Source of the DNA: Novosphingobium huizhouense
GTDB taxonomy: Bacteria > Pseudomonadota > Alphaproteobacteria > Sphingomonadales > Sphingomonadaceae
Assembly (NCBI RefSeq): GCF_020179475.1
Contig: NZ_JAILXZ010000003.1
Location: 607,353-671,352, forward strand
Direction: 5' to 3'
Length of the DNA: 64,000 bases
Part shown: positions 7,872-16,136 of the stretch, in pieces
Layout: each line of letters starts with the position of its first letter
How positions within the stretch are numbered: the stretch's first letter is position 1
Program-made: the position numbers and the translations under genes
Notes under the pieces: model-generated
Database searches by the model: none
Seen by the model: only the letters and a program-made list of their open reading frames with translations
Told to the model about the DNA's origin: nothing

Positions 7872-9212
7872 TTACCTTCTCCCTTCGATCCAGTCGTTGA
7901 GCACTTCGTGAAAGAAGCGCACGCGTGTTTCCTGCGCAGGCAGGTAGGCGTCTTCATAGCCCTTCGAATGCATGCCCGCCTGCATTCCTTCGGCGAGTTC
8001 CATGTCCTGGTAGACGATCTGCCCGGCAAGCTCGGGAATGCCGCGCCCGCCGTCGAAATCGCGATGCTCGCAGGTCTGGACCTCGCGCAGCGGCCTTTCG
8101 CCGGCCATGATCGACTGGCAGGTCTGCTGCCCTTCGACCGGGAAGGCCATGCACCACAAGTCAAAGAAGCACTTCTCCGGGTCCTCGGGGTGCGGCTCGC
8201 TGCGGAAGAAGATCAGGTTGTCGGGCAGGAAGCTGATGGTGACGTTGGGAAAGATCACCGTGTGCGGGCTGTCGGTGATCTGCTCGTCGTCCATGTGCTC
8301 ATAGTGGACATAGCCCCGCTCCTGCCAAAGCCGACGCTTGGCCGCCTTGAGATCGCGCCAGCCCTGCATCGCCATGTCCTCGTAGGAAGCGTAGCCGGAA
8401 GGATCGATGTCCCACTGGCGCAGGATCGCCTCGAACGGATGCGGCACGCCCTCGGGCAGGCGGTCGGAGAGCGATGGGCGCATCGGCTGGACGGTGCGGC
8501 CGTGCCCGCGCGGCCACATCTCGTGCCGCGCGGTGTCGACGTCCTGGTCGATCCACGGCGGCACCTGCGGGTGCGCGGTGCGGGTGTGGTAGCTTTCCGA
8601 GAAGTTGTCGGTGACGAACTTCCAGTTGGCGTTGAGCGCGATGCGGTACCACGCGACCCGCACGGCGGTGTCCATGGGGTAGGCCTTGTAGAGCTGCGGC
8701 ATCGGATCGAGGTAATCGAGCAGCGGCTCGGCTTGCGGGTCCATCGTGTACCAGACGAAGCCGCCCCAGGTGTCGCACTTCAGCTCCTTGAGGCTCAATT
8801 TCCCGCAGGGGTTCCCTTGCGGGAAATCGTGCGCGTCCTGCGCGAACTGGAGCACGCCGTCCTTGCCCCAGCGCCAGCCGTGGTAGGGGCAGGTGATCGC
8901 ATCGAGCGAGGAGCTTTCGCCGACCATGCGCATGCCTCGGTGGCGGCAGGAATTGTAGAAGGCGCGGATCGAGCCGTCGTCCTGGCGGATGCAGAGCACC
9001 GATTCCTTCATGAAGGTGTGGACGAGGAAGTCGCCCGGCTCAGGGATCTCGGCGGTGCGCCCGGCGACGTGCCAGATGCGCGTCCACAGGCCGTCCCACT
9101 CCTTCTGCGCGAACTCCTTCGAATAGTAGCGATCGCCGGTGATCGGATTGCCGCGCAGGTTGGCCGGATCGCGGCCGTCGAGCGCGGCGAAGCTGGCGCT
9201 GGTCTCGTTCAT
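7872..9212 (-). CDS. Rieske aromatic ring-hydroxylating oxygenase alpha subunit (no. 1)
   Basis: A 446-residue Rieske non-heme iron oxygenase. The [2Fe-2S] ligands are Cys89-x-His91 and Cys108-x2-His111 (CRHRG and CPYHGW). The mononuclear iron motif is Glu206-x2-His209-x4-His214 (ESYHTRTAH), with a late aspartate in YQDMELAEG as the probable third ligand. It would hydroxylate an aromatic or alicyclic ring using electrons from a ferredoxin and reductase that are not encoded nearby. It leads the operon with the SDR and SnoaL genes. The ATG at 9212 has GGGAGA upstream. A good -10 box and an inverted repeat lie in its leader. Confidence 0.92.
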   Translation of the reverse strand: MNETSASFAALDGRDPANLRGNPITGDRYYSKEFAQKEWDGLWTRIWHVAGRTAEIPEPGDFLVHTFMKESVLCIRQDDGSIRAFYNSCRHRGMRMVGESSSLDAITCPYHGWRWGKDGVLQFAQDAHDFPQGNPCGKLSLKELKCDTWGGFVWYTMDPQAEPLLDYLDPMPQLYKAYPMDTAVRVAWYRIALNANWKFVTDNFSESYHTRTAHPQVPPWIDQDVDTARHEMWPRGHGRTVQPMRPSLSDRLPEGVPHPFEAILRQWDIDPSGYASYEDMAMQGWRDLKAAKRRLWQERGYVHYEHMDDEQITDSPHTVIFPNVTISFLPDNLIFFRSEPHPEDPEKCFFDLWCMAFPVEGQQTCQSIMAGERPLREVQTCEHRDFDGGRGIPELAGQIVYQDMELAEGMQAGMHSKGYEDAYLPAQETRVRFFHEVLNDWIEGRR

Positions 9213-9279
9213 CGTCGTCTCCCGCTGGTCCGTTCTGCTGCGGATGCCGCTCTGGCGCCCTGCTCTGGCGCAGCGCTCC

Positions 9280-9299
9280 TCTGCCGCGATACTGGCAGA
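9280..9299. promoter_or_regulatory. Inverted repeat in leader of Rieske operon 1 (candidate operator)
   Basis: TCTGCC and GGCAGA arms separated by eight bases lie just downstream of the -10 box on the minus strand, at the expected transcription start. That is a typical place for a repressor site. The TetR gene immediately upstream is the obvious candidate regulator, but no binding evidence exists. Confidence 0.45.
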
Positions 9300-9307
9300 A
9301 GGGGGAG

Positions 9308-9313
9308 ATTATA
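9308..9313 (-). promoter_or_regulatory. -10 box for Rieske operon 1
   Basis: A perfect TATAAT on the minus strand about 95 bases upstream of the oxygenase start, in a GC-rich genome where such a match is uncommon. No convincing -35 hexamer is seen at 16-18 bases, which suggests an activator-dependent or extended promoter. Confidence 0.45.
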
Positions 9314-9330
9314 GTCCATACGGATTGTTT

Positions 9331-10017
9331 TTACACCTCGAACGCGCCCGCCGCCGCCTCGGCGTGGAGCATGGCGACGGTGCGCGCGACCAGCCGGCGG
9401 ACCAGCGCGGCCCGCCGCTCGCCGATCACCGGCAGGTTGAGCAGCAGGCCCATGTGCGCGGTCACCACGAAATCGTTGACCAGCTTCATCGTCTCCCAGC
9501 GCGCCTGCCACTGCGGGAAGCTCTCGATCATCTCGCCGATCCACACCGCGTCGAAGCGCCGGGCCGCGGGCAGGAACACGCGCTCGAGATCGCCGTCGCT
9601 GCGCGCCGCCACGGCCAGTTCGACATAGGCGGCATAATCGCGCGTCTGCACGCTGCGCCAGTAGGCCTCGGTGCTGATCTCGAACAGCGCCTCGTCGCGC
9701 GCGCCCGCCACCGAACCGAGGTAGTCGTCGAGGAAGCCGCGCATCCGGCGATAGAACACGTGCTCGACGACGGCCGCGGCAAGGTCCATGCGCGTGGCGA
9801 AATGGTGGTGCATCGCCCCGCGCGAGGCGCCGGTGCGCTCGGCCACCTTCTGTGTCGACAGCCCGGCGTAGCCTTCCTCGACCAGGCAGTCGATCGCAGC
9901 CTCGACCAGCCGGATCCGTGTGCGCACGCTCTTGCGCTGCTGCCAGCGCTCGGGCTCGGCGGCGAGGTCGGCGGGAAGCATCGCCTCGAGCATCCGCTGC
10001 TGCATCGTCGTCGCCAT
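9331..10017 (-). CDS. TetR/AcrR family transcriptional regulator
   Basis: A 228-residue TetR-type repressor. The N-terminal helix-turn-helix (STQKVAERTGASRGAMHHHF) covers roughly residues 55-75, and the C-terminal ligand-binding half is unrelated to characterised members by eye. The ATG at 10017 is preceded by GGAG at six bases; an in-frame upstream extension lacks a family-like sequence. It lies between Rieske operon 1 (downstream, same strand) and the divergent Rieske operon 2, so it probably controls one or both. Candidate operators are the palindrome at 10090-10105 and the inverted repeat at 9280-9299. Confidence 0.88.
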   Translation of the reverse strand: MATTMQQRMLEAMLPADLAAEPERWQQRKSVRTRIRLVEAAIDCLVEEGYAGLSTQKVAERTGASRGAMHHHFATRMDLAAAVVEHVFYRRMRGFLDDYLGSVAGARDEALFEISTEAYWRSVQTRDYAAYVELAVAARSDGDLERVFLPAARRFDAVWIGEMIESFPQWQARWETMKLVNDFVVTAHMGLLLNLPVIGERRAALVRRLVARTVAMLHAEAAAGAFEV

Positions 10018-10089
10018 CGTCGCTCCTAGCACAAACCTTAGGTTCCGGGTTTCCGCGCGCAATGGCAAAAGAAACCGGCAAGAGTGCCT

Positions 10090-10105
10090 GTTTTGCCGGC
10101 AAAAC
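10090..10105. promoter_or_regulatory. Perfect 16-bp palindrome between tetR and Rieske operon 2
   Basis: GTTTTGCCGGCAAAAC is a perfect inverted repeat in the 205-base divergent interval. It sits 72 bases from the TetR start and 117 bases from the oxygenase start. Size and symmetry suit a TetR-family dimer. Its right half, CCGGCAAAAC, recurs exactly at 16081-16090 ahead of the third Rieske gene. Confidence 0.6.
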
Positions 10106-10222
10106 CCTTCCGGGCAACCTGCGCCTTTGGCGAGTGGCGGGACCGGAACGGGGCGCGCGATGACGGGCCTCGAGGAACGTTTCGGGCGCGCGCCGCCGCG
10201 CCCTGGAGAGGAAGGGTTCACA

Positions 10223-11545
10223 ATGACCGTCGAACAGCCGATGTCGCGCTATTCCAAGGAGTTCGATCCCCCGGTGCGCGGCGACACGATCACCGCCGAC
10301 CGCTACATCAGCAAGGAGTGGATGGCGCTCGAAAACGAGCGGCTCTGGCCCAAGGTCTGGCACCTTGGCGGCGTGCTCGCCGAGCTGGAGGAGGAAGGCG
10401 ACTTCATCCGCCACAACTTCGGCAAGGAATCGGTCATCATGGTCAAACAGGCCGATGGCGGAATCAAGGCGTTCTACAACACCTGCCCGCACCGCGGTAA
10501 CCGCCTGATCCTGGGTGACGCCGGTTCGACCCCGCGGATCACCTGCGGCTACCACGGCTGGCAGTTCGATCCCGACGGCACGCTGGTTCACGTCCAGGAC
10601 CCCGACGACTTCCCCGGCGGCAACCCCTGCGGCAAGACGAAGCTGTCCGAACTGCGCTGCGACACCTGGGGCCCGTTCGTGTTCTGGTGCATGGACGACG
10701 ACGTCGCCCCCTTGCACGAATGGCTGAGCCCCTTCCCCGAACGGCTCGCGGGCTATGGCCTCGAGAACTGGATCCGCGTGATCAACCTCTCGGCCGACTG
10801 CGAGTTCAACTGGAAGATCATCCGCGACAACTTCAACGAGAGCTACCACCTCCCGACGATTCACCCCGAGCTGTCGACCTTCATCAACGACGGCCTGCCC
10901 GACACGCTGTTCGAGATGTACCCCTCGGGCCACAACTCGATGTGGATGAAGGGCCACCAGCCGACCACGCGCCAGCCGTTCGATGCGGGCCAGGTGCCCG
11001 CGCCGCTCGACGCCATCGCCGGCGCCTGGGGGATCAACCCCGACGACTACAACGGCCATGCCGGCGACATCCGCCAGGCGGTGATCGACGCCAAGCGCAA
11101 GTTCGGCAAGGAGCGCGGCTACACCAACTACGACAGCATGACCGACCAGCAGCTGGTCGATTACTTCCACTGCACGCTGTTTCCGAACCTCACGATCACG
11201 ATGTCGCCCGAGCAGTGCCAGATCCTGCGCACCGAGCCGCACCCGACCGACCCCGAAAAGTGCGTGTTCCAGCACTGGTGCCTCTATCCGCCGGTCGAGG
11301 GCATGACCGAAGTCGAGACCCCGATCGGCCCGCTGCCGCTGCGGCACGACGCGGCGCACCGCCACAGCGTCTACGGCGACGGCGTTTCGGTCGGCTATGT
11401 CGCCGACCAGGACCTGTCGATCGGCACGACGCAGCAGCAGGGCCTCAACTCGCGCGGGTTCAAGGGCTGCATCCTGCCGAACCAGGAAAAGCGCGTGCAG
11501 CGCTTCCACGAACTGCTCAACGACTACGTCAAGGGCGGCGCGTGA
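10223..11545 (+). CDS. Rieske aromatic ring-hydroxylating oxygenase alpha subunit (no. 2)
   Basis: A 440-residue Rieske oxygenase closely similar in layout to no. 1. Cluster ligands are Cys88-x-His90 and Cys108-x2-His111 (CPHRG, CGYHGW). The iron site is Glu206-x2-His209-x4-His214 (ESYHLPTIH), with the aspartate of ADQDLSIG as probable third ligand. I chose the ATG at 10223 because GGAGAGGAAGG stands eight bases upstream; an in-frame ATG at 10160 lacks such a site. The gene leads a rightward operon with VOC, SnoaL and SDR genes and overlaps the VOC gene by four bases. No ferredoxin or reductase gene is nearby. Confidence 0.92.
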   Translation: MTVEQPMSRYSKEFDPPVRGDTITADRYISKEWMALENERLWPKVWHLGGVLAELEEEGDFIRHNFGKESVIMVKQADGGIKAFYNTCPHRGNRLILGDAGSTPRITCGYHGWQFDPDGTLVHVQDPDDFPGGNPCGKTKLSELRCDTWGPFVFWCMDDDVAPLHEWLSPFPERLAGYGLENWIRVINLSADCEFNWKIIRDNFNESYHLPTIHPELSTFINDGLPDTLFEMYPSGHNSMWMKGHQPTTRQPFDAGQVPAPLDAIAGAWGINPDDYNGHAGDIRQAVIDAKRKFGKERGYTNYDSMTDQQLVDYFHCTLFPNLTITMSPEQCQILRTEPHPTDPEKCVFQHWCLYPPVEGMTEVETPIGPLPLRHDAAHRHSVYGDGVSVGYVADQDLSIGTTQQQGLNSRGFKGCILPNQEKRVQRFHELLNDYVKGGA

Positions 11546-12117
11546 GCGCAGTGCCAGAGGGGGCGGCCGCCTTGCCGGCGGTCGTCCCCGGCCGCACCGG
11601 GCCACACCTGATGCAGGCGGCCTTCATCGTCGATGACGTGGAGGCGGCCGCGCAGGCCTGGACCAGGGCCACCGGCATCGGTCCGTTCTTCCTCGTCCCC
11701 CACATCCAGCTGGCCGAGCTCGACTATCGCGGGCAACCGGCCGAAGGCATCGACTTCTCGGTCGCGCTCGCCCAATCCGGCGGCACGCAGATCGAGCTGA
11801 TCCAGCAGCATTGCGATCGCCCCAGCGCCTATCGCGACACGATCGCCAAGGGGGCGCAGGGGTTCCACCACTTCTGCATCTACACCGACGCCTACGACGC
11901 GACGCGCCGGCGCTATCTCGACCAGGGCTTCATCAGCGCGGTCGACGGCCGGTTCGGGGCGATGCGCTTCTGCTACATCGACACCTCGGCGGCGCTCGGC
12001 TGCATGATCGAGATCGTCGAGGAGGATGCGGGCCAGACCGAAGCCTTCACCCGCATTGCGCAGGCCGCGCGCGACTGGGACGGCACGACCGACCCGCTCC
12101 GCCCCCTGTTCGCCTGA
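11542..12117 (+). CDS. VOC superfamily protein (glyoxalase/dioxygenase fold)
   Basis: A 191-residue vicinal-oxygen-chelate protein with two beta-alpha-beta modules: HLMQAAFIVDDVEAAAQAW in the first, GFHHFCIYTDAYDA and the MIEIVEE strand in the second. Possible metal ligands are the histidines of GFHHF and the late glutamates. The start is a GTG overlapping the oxygenase stop (GTGA). It ends with the tail DWDGTTDPLRPLF, very like the VOC protein at 28032-28562, so the two are paralogues in separate catabolic operons. Such proteins may be isomerases, epimerases or dioxygenase-like; the reaction is unknown. Confidence 0.8.
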   Translation: MSAVPEGAAALPAVVPGRTGPHLMQAAFIVDDVEAAAQAWTRATGIGPFFLVPHIQLAELDYRGQPAEGIDFSVALAQSGGTQIELIQQHCDRPSAYRDTIAKGAQGFHHFCIYTDAYDATRRRYLDQGFISAVDGRFGAMRFCYIDTSAALGCMIEIVEEDAGQTEAFTRIAQAARDWDGTTDPLRPLFA

Positions 12118-12167
12118 TTTTAAGAGAAAATGCGACCGCCAGGGCGCGCCACAACGGGAGAGAAGCC

Positions 12168-12608
12168 TTGTCCATCCCCTGCCCGATCGAGGATCGCCTC
12201 GCGATCCAGGATCTGATGATCGCCTATGCCCACGCGGTCGACACCATCGGCAATGTCGAGGGCATCCTCGACGTGTTCACCGAGGATGCGGTGTTCGACC
12301 TATCGGGGATTGGCCTCGCCGCGCTCGAGGGCCACGACGGCATCCGCGGCTTCTTTAGCAACGTCTTCGCCAACATGGCGCACCATGCGCACTACCTGAC
12401 GAACTTTGCGGTCACCGCCTATGCCGGCGATACCGCATCGATGCGCGCCTACGTGATCGGCATGGGCCAGGGCAAGGACGGCAGCACGGTCACCGTCAAC
12501 GGCCGCTACTACTTCGACGTGCGCCGCACCGCCGCCGGCTGGAAGGCGACGCGCTACACCATGGACTTCCTGATGCCGCTGTCGGGCACGCTCGACAACG
12601 CGAAGTAG
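12168..12608 (+). CDS. SnoaL-like (NTF2-fold) protein
   Basis: A 146-residue NTF2-fold protein (PIEDRLAIQDLMIAYAHAVD, TEDAVFDLSG, NGRYYFDVRRTAAGWKA). It is of the same type as 6733-7167, and both belong to Rieske operons. The start is a TTG at 12168 with GGGAGAG upstream; no ATG precedes the conserved N-terminus. It sits 50 bases after the VOC gene and 16 before the SDR gene. A role as a small isomerase, dehydratase or hydroxylase accessory is plausible but unproven. Confidence 0.78.
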   Translation: MSIPCPIEDRLAIQDLMIAYAHAVDTIGNVEGILDVFTEDAVFDLSGIGLAALEGHDGIRGFFSNVFANMAHHAHYLTNFAVTAYAGDTASMRAYVIGMGQGKDGSTVTVNGRYYFDVRRTAAGWKATRYTMDFLMPLSGTLDNAK

Positions 12609-12624
12609 GACGAGGAGCACCAGG

Positions 12625-13401
12625 ATGAATCCCGATCTTGTGAACCTTGCGGGCAAAGTCGCCATCGTCACCGGCGCTGGCGTGGGCATGGGCGCTGCCA
12701 CCGCGCACCTGCTGGCCGCGCGTGGCGCCAGGGTCATCGTCTCGGACATCAACGCCGGGACCGCCGCCGCCACCACAGAAGCGATCCGCACGGCGGGCGG
12801 CGAAGCCCACGCGGTCCGCTGCGACGTTGCCGACGAAGCACAGGTCGAAGCGCTCGTCGCAGAAGCGGTCGCCGTGTTCGGCAAGCTCGACTGCGCGGTC
12901 AACAACGCCGCGATCACCCCCGACACCCTGCCCATCCACGAAGCCGACATGGCGGCCTTCGACCGGGTGATGAACGTCGACCTGCGCTCGGTCATGCTGT
13001 GCATGAAATACGAGATCGCGCAGATCCTGCGCCAGGGCACGCAAGGCTCGATCGTCAACATCGGCTCGGTCAGCTCGGTGCGTCCGCAGCCGAACAATCC
13101 CGCCTATGTTGCTGCCAAGCACGGGGTGATCGGCCTGACCAAGGTCGGCAGCCTCGACTATGCCGGCAAGGGAATCCGCGTGAACGCGGTGCTGCCGGGC
13201 GCCATCGACACGCCGATGCTGCGCGGCGCGCTTATTACGACGGGCAATACCGAGGAAGACTTCGCCCCTGCCCTGTCGCTGTTCGGCCGCTTCGGCCGGC
13301 CCGAGGAAGTGGCCGAAGCAAGCGCATGGCTCTGCTCCGACGCCTCGAGCTATGTCACCGGCCACAGCCTTGCAGTCGAAGGCGGCTACCTGACGCGCTG
13401 A
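12625..13401 (+). CDS. SDR family oxidoreductase
   Basis: A 258-residue classical SDR with TGAGVGMG (nucleotide binding), NNAA, a serine in IGSVSS, and the catalytic YVAAK. DIN after the second strand suggests NAD(H) preference. The ATG at 12625 has GAGGAGCACC upstream. Last gene of the Rieske no. 2 operon; it probably dehydrogenates a hydroxylated product. It is convergent with the leftward SDR operon, and two GC-rich hairpins separate them. Confidence 0.9.
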   Translation: MNPDLVNLAGKVAIVTGAGVGMGAATAHLLAARGARVIVSDINAGTAAATTEAIRTAGGEAHAVRCDVADEAQVEALVAEAVAVFGKLDCAVNNAAITPDTLPIHEADMAAFDRVMNVDLRSVMLCMKYEIAQILRQGTQGSIVNIGSVSSVRPQPNNPAYVAAKHGVIGLTKVGSLDYAGKGIRVNAVLPGAIDTPMLRGALITTGNTEEDFAPALSLFGRFGRPEEVAEASAWLCSDASSYVTGHSLAVEGGYLTR

Positions 13402-13485
13402 TGCTTGCGGGCGGGCTTTTTGACTTTAGCGTCGAGCCCCCACCCCGCTGCGACTAGCGCCGCTGACGCGGCGCAAGTCTCGCTG

Positions 13486-13552
13486 CCCCTCCCCGCCGGG
13501 GAGGGGTGGTCAATCGACCGATGTCCATTCCCCCCTCCCCGGTGGGGAGGGG
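13486..13552. repeat. Pair of GC-rich hairpin repeats between convergent operons
   Basis: Two copies of the hairpin CCCCTCCCC-NNN-GGGGAGGGG lie at 13486-13506 and 13532-13552. They are flanked by an outer imperfect inverted repeat (CCCCCACCCC near 13436, GGGGTGGGGG near 13556). They stand in the 188-base gap between convergent genes and have no uridine tract. They look like a dispersed palindromic intergenic element that may also act in bidirectional termination. Confidence 0.65.
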
Positions 13553-13589
13553 TCGGGGGTGGGGGTTCGGCCCCTGCGCCCGAACCCGA

Positions 13590-14369
13590 TCACACCTGGC
13601 TGAAGCCGCCGTCGATCACGAATTCGGCGCAGGTGACGAAGCTGGCCGCTTCGCTGCACAGATAGACGACGCCGCCGCCCATCTCGTCGGGACGGCCCTG
13701 TCGCCCGATCGGGTGGCGCGCCTCCATGTTGGCTTGCGCCACTTCGCGCGAAGGCGCCGCGCCCAGTTCGACATAACGGTCCATGATCGAGCCGAGCATG
13801 CCGGTATCGACCCCGCCCGGATGCACGGAGTTGACGCGGATGTTGTAGCCGAGCGCCGCGAATTCGGCGCCCATGCACTTGCTCAGCATCTTCACCGCCG
13901 CCTTGCTGGTGCAATAGGCGGCGTTGAACGGCGCGCCGCGCAGGCCTCCGACGCTCGAGAAGTTGACCACCGAGGCGCCGCCTTTGCGCGCCTTGCCGCC
14001 TTCGCGCAGCAGCGGCAGCAGGACCTGCGTGCCGATGATGATCGAGTCCACGTTCACGGCGTTGACGCGGTGGAACGCCTCGAGGCTGGTGTCCTCGAAC
14101 TTCTCGACGATCGAGATGCCGGCGTTGTGCACCAGCGCGTCGAGCCGGCCATAGTCCTTGTAGATCTTGCCGGCGAGCGCTTCCCAATCCTGTTCGCTGG
14201 TCACGTCGTGGCGCATATAGGCGTCGGCGCCGTCGATCTCGGCGGAATCTGCCATGTCGGTCGCGATCACCGTCGCGTTCGCGGCCTTGAGCGCCTTGAC
14301 CAGTTCGCGGCCGATGCCGCCAGCCGCGCCGGTCACCACGGCCACCACGTTGTCGAGTGCGATCGTCAT
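13590..14369 (-). CDS. SDR family oxidoreductase
   Basis: A 259-residue classical SDR: TGAAGGIG near residue 15, HNAG in place of NNAG, NFSSVGG with the catalytic serine, and YCTSK. The ATG at 14369 overlaps the stop of the upstream SDR gene (ATGA), so I prefer it to an in-frame ATG at 14381. Third and last gene of a leftward operon of three SDRs (15968 to 13590). Several SDRs in tandem suggest sequential oxidation of different hydroxyl groups of a polycyclic or alicyclic substrate; this is inference. Confidence 0.88.
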   Translation of the reverse strand: MTIALDNVVAVVTGAAGGIGRELVKALKAANATVIATDMADSAEIDGADAYMRHDVTSEQDWEALAGKIYKDYGRLDALVHNAGISIVEKFEDTSLEAFHRVNAVNVDSIIIGTQVLLPLLREGGKARKGGASVVNFSSVGGLRGAPFNAAYCTSKAAVKMLSKCMGAEFAALGYNIRVNSVHPGGVDTGMLGSIMDRYVELGAAPSREVAQANMEARHPIGRQGRPDEMGGGVVYLCSEAASFVTCAEFVIDGGFSQV

Positions 14370-15181
14370 TGTGCGGTCCATCCCCCGTCGATGACCAGCT
14401 CCGCGCCGGTCATGTAGCTCGAATCCTCCGAAGCGAGGAAGAATGCCGCACTCGCAAGCTCGCTCGGTTGCGCCAAACGTCCGATCGGCGTGGAGGCGAC
14501 GACGCCCGCCACCAGATCATCGGGCTTTTCGGCAAAGCCCTGGTCGACCCAGCGCTGGAAGCCGGCCTTGAGCAGCGGCGTCTCGACGAAACCGGGATGC
14601 AGCGAGTTGGCGCGGATCGGCGTCTGCTTCTGCGCGAATTCGATGGCGATGCCCTTGGTGAACAGCCGCACCGCGCCCTTGGTGGCGTTGTAGGCCGAAA
14701 CCTCGTTCATGCCGACAAGGCCCATGATCGAGCTGACGTTGATGATCGACGAACCGCCGCGAACATCCTTGCCGCTTTCGGCCATCAGCGGGGTGAAGTG
14801 CTTCACGCCCAGAAACACACCGTCGACGTTGATCGACATGATCCGCCGCCAGCCTTCCATCGACAGACTTTCGACCGCGCCGGTCAGGTCGACGCCGGCG
14901 TTGTTGACGAGCACGTGGCACTTGCCGTGGCGTTCCTTGACGAGCGCGACGGCGCGTTCCCAGTCCTCTTCCTTCGCCACGTTGGCCGAGACGTAGCTCG
15001 CCGCCTGGCCGAGCCGGGCCATCGTCTCGGTCGCAAGCGCGCTGTCGGGCGCATCGAGATCGGAGAGCACGACTTCGGCGCCTTCGGCGAGGAAGCGCTC
15101 GACGCAGGCAAGGCCGATGCCGCGCAGGCCCCCGGAAACGAAGGCGACGCGGCCCTTCAGCCGCTGGGCAGACAATTCCAT
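14366..15181 (-). CDS. SDR family oxidoreductase
   Basis: A 271-residue classical SDR with SGGLRGIG in the nucleotide-binding loop, SDLDAP after strand two (NAD-type acidic residue), NNAGV, NVSSIMG and the catalytic YNATK. The ATG at 15181 has GGGAG nine bases upstream. Middle gene of the three-SDR operon, overlapping the next gene by four bases and separated from the previous one by four. 3alpha/20beta-hydroxysteroid dehydrogenase-like enzymes belong to this SDR class, but the substrate cannot be read from sequence. Confidence 0.88.
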   Translation of the reverse strand: MELSAQRLKGRVAFVSGGLRGIGLACVERFLAEGAEVVLSDLDAPDSALATETMARLGQAASYVSANVAKEEDWERAVALVKERHGKCHVLVNNAGVDLTGAVESLSMEGWRRIMSINVDGVFLGVKHFTPLMAESGKDVRGGSSIINVSSIMGLVGMNEVSAYNATKGAVRLFTKGIAIEFAQKQTPIRANSLHPGFVETPLLKAGFQRWVDQGFAEKPDDLVAGVVASTPIGRLAQPSELASAAFFLASEDSSYMTGAELVIDGGWTAQ

Positions 15182-15185
15182 GACT

Positions 15186-15968
15186 TCAAACTCCCATCAT
15201 GCCGGCGGTGGTGGCGCCGTCGATCGCCAGTTCCGCGCCCGAGACGAAGGCCGCCTCGTCCGAGGCGAGATAGGCGACGAGCCCGGCGATTTCCTCGAGC
15301 TTGGCCATGCGGCCCATCGGCGACATCGCGTTGTACATCGCGCGCGCGGCGTCCGGATCGGCCTGCGCGGCGAGGATGCCCATGATCAGCTCGGTCTCGA
15401 CCACGCCGGGCAGGATCGCGTTGACGCGGATGTTGTAGCCCTTCTGGCCGCAGTGCACCGCCGCCGACTTGGCGAGCGCGCAGACCGCCGCCTTGGTCAC
15501 CGAATAGGTCACGTAGTTGCCCAAGGGGCGCGTGGCGTTCATCGAGGAATTGACGATGATCGAGCCGCCCGAGCCGAAGGGATTGGCCTTCATTGCGCGA
15601 ATCGCGTGCTGGACGGTCAGCATCACGCCGGTCTGGTTGACCGCGACGACGTTGTTCCAGCCATCGATGCCGACGTCCTCGATGCTGGCGTCGCCGCTTT
15701 CGGTGCCGGCATTGGCGAAGGCGATGTCGAGCCGACCGAAGGCGCCGAGCACCTGGTCGATCAGGCCGGGCCAACCGGCTGCGTCCTGCACCCGGTGGGC
15801 GGCGAAGCGCGCGCCGGTTTCCTCGCACAGCGCGCGGGCCGCTTCCTCCTTCGAACCGGTGAAGAACACCTTGGCGCCCTCCGCGGCGAGCCGGCGCACC
15901 GAGGCCGCACCGATCCCCGTGGTCCCGCCCGTGACGAGCGCGACCTTGCCTTCCAGTCTTCCAGCCAT
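15186..15968 (-). CDS. SDR family oxidoreductase
   Basis: A 260-residue classical SDR: TGGTTGIG, ANAG instead of NNAG, NSSMNA, and the catalytic YSVTK. The loop after strand two reads FTGSKEE, which lacks an acidic residue and would allow NADP(H). GGGAGAG precedes the ATG at 15968. It is the promoter-proximal gene of the leftward SDR operon, divergent from Rieske oxygenase no. 3 across 168 bases that hold a repeated ACCGGCA element. Confidence 0.88.
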   Translation of the reverse strand: MAGRLEGKVALVTGGTTGIGAASVRRLAAEGAKVFFTGSKEEAARALCEETGARFAAHRVQDAAGWPGLIDQVLGAFGRLDIAFANAGTESGDASIEDVGIDGWNNVVAVNQTGVMLTVQHAIRAMKANPFGSGGSIIVNSSMNATRPLGNYVTYSVTKAAVCALAKSAAVHCGQKGYNIRVNAILPGVVETELIMGILAAQADPDAARAMYNAMSPMGRMAKLEEIAGLVAYLASDEAAFVSGAELAIDGATTAGMMGV

Positions 15969-16079
15969 GTTCTCTCCCGCCGGTGTCCGGCTCTACCAGA
16001 AATCCCTTGCGCGGATTGGTAGGCCGATGGTGACTGCAAACAACCTATGCTTTTTCGCAAGGTGACGCGCGCGCGCGGG

Positions 16080-16095
16080 ACCGGCAAAACCGGCA
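16080..16095. promoter_or_regulatory. Direct repeat ACCGGCA-AA-ACCGGCA between SDR operon and Rieske no. 3
   Basis: Two 7-base direct repeats nine bases apart lie 42 bases upstream of the Rieske no. 3 start, in the divergent interval. The ten bases CCGGCAAAAC inside it match half of the 16-bp palindrome at 10090-10105. It is a candidate shared regulator site. Confidence 0.4.
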
Positions 16096-16136
16096 GCATT
16101 GACGGAAATATCCAGACCGGGCGAGGATTCGATAAG

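Noticed and set aside
11542..12117. Reading the VOC protein as an extradiol dioxygenase
   Set aside because: It lacks the His-His-Glu spacing of extradiol enzymes that is plain in 58148-59167.
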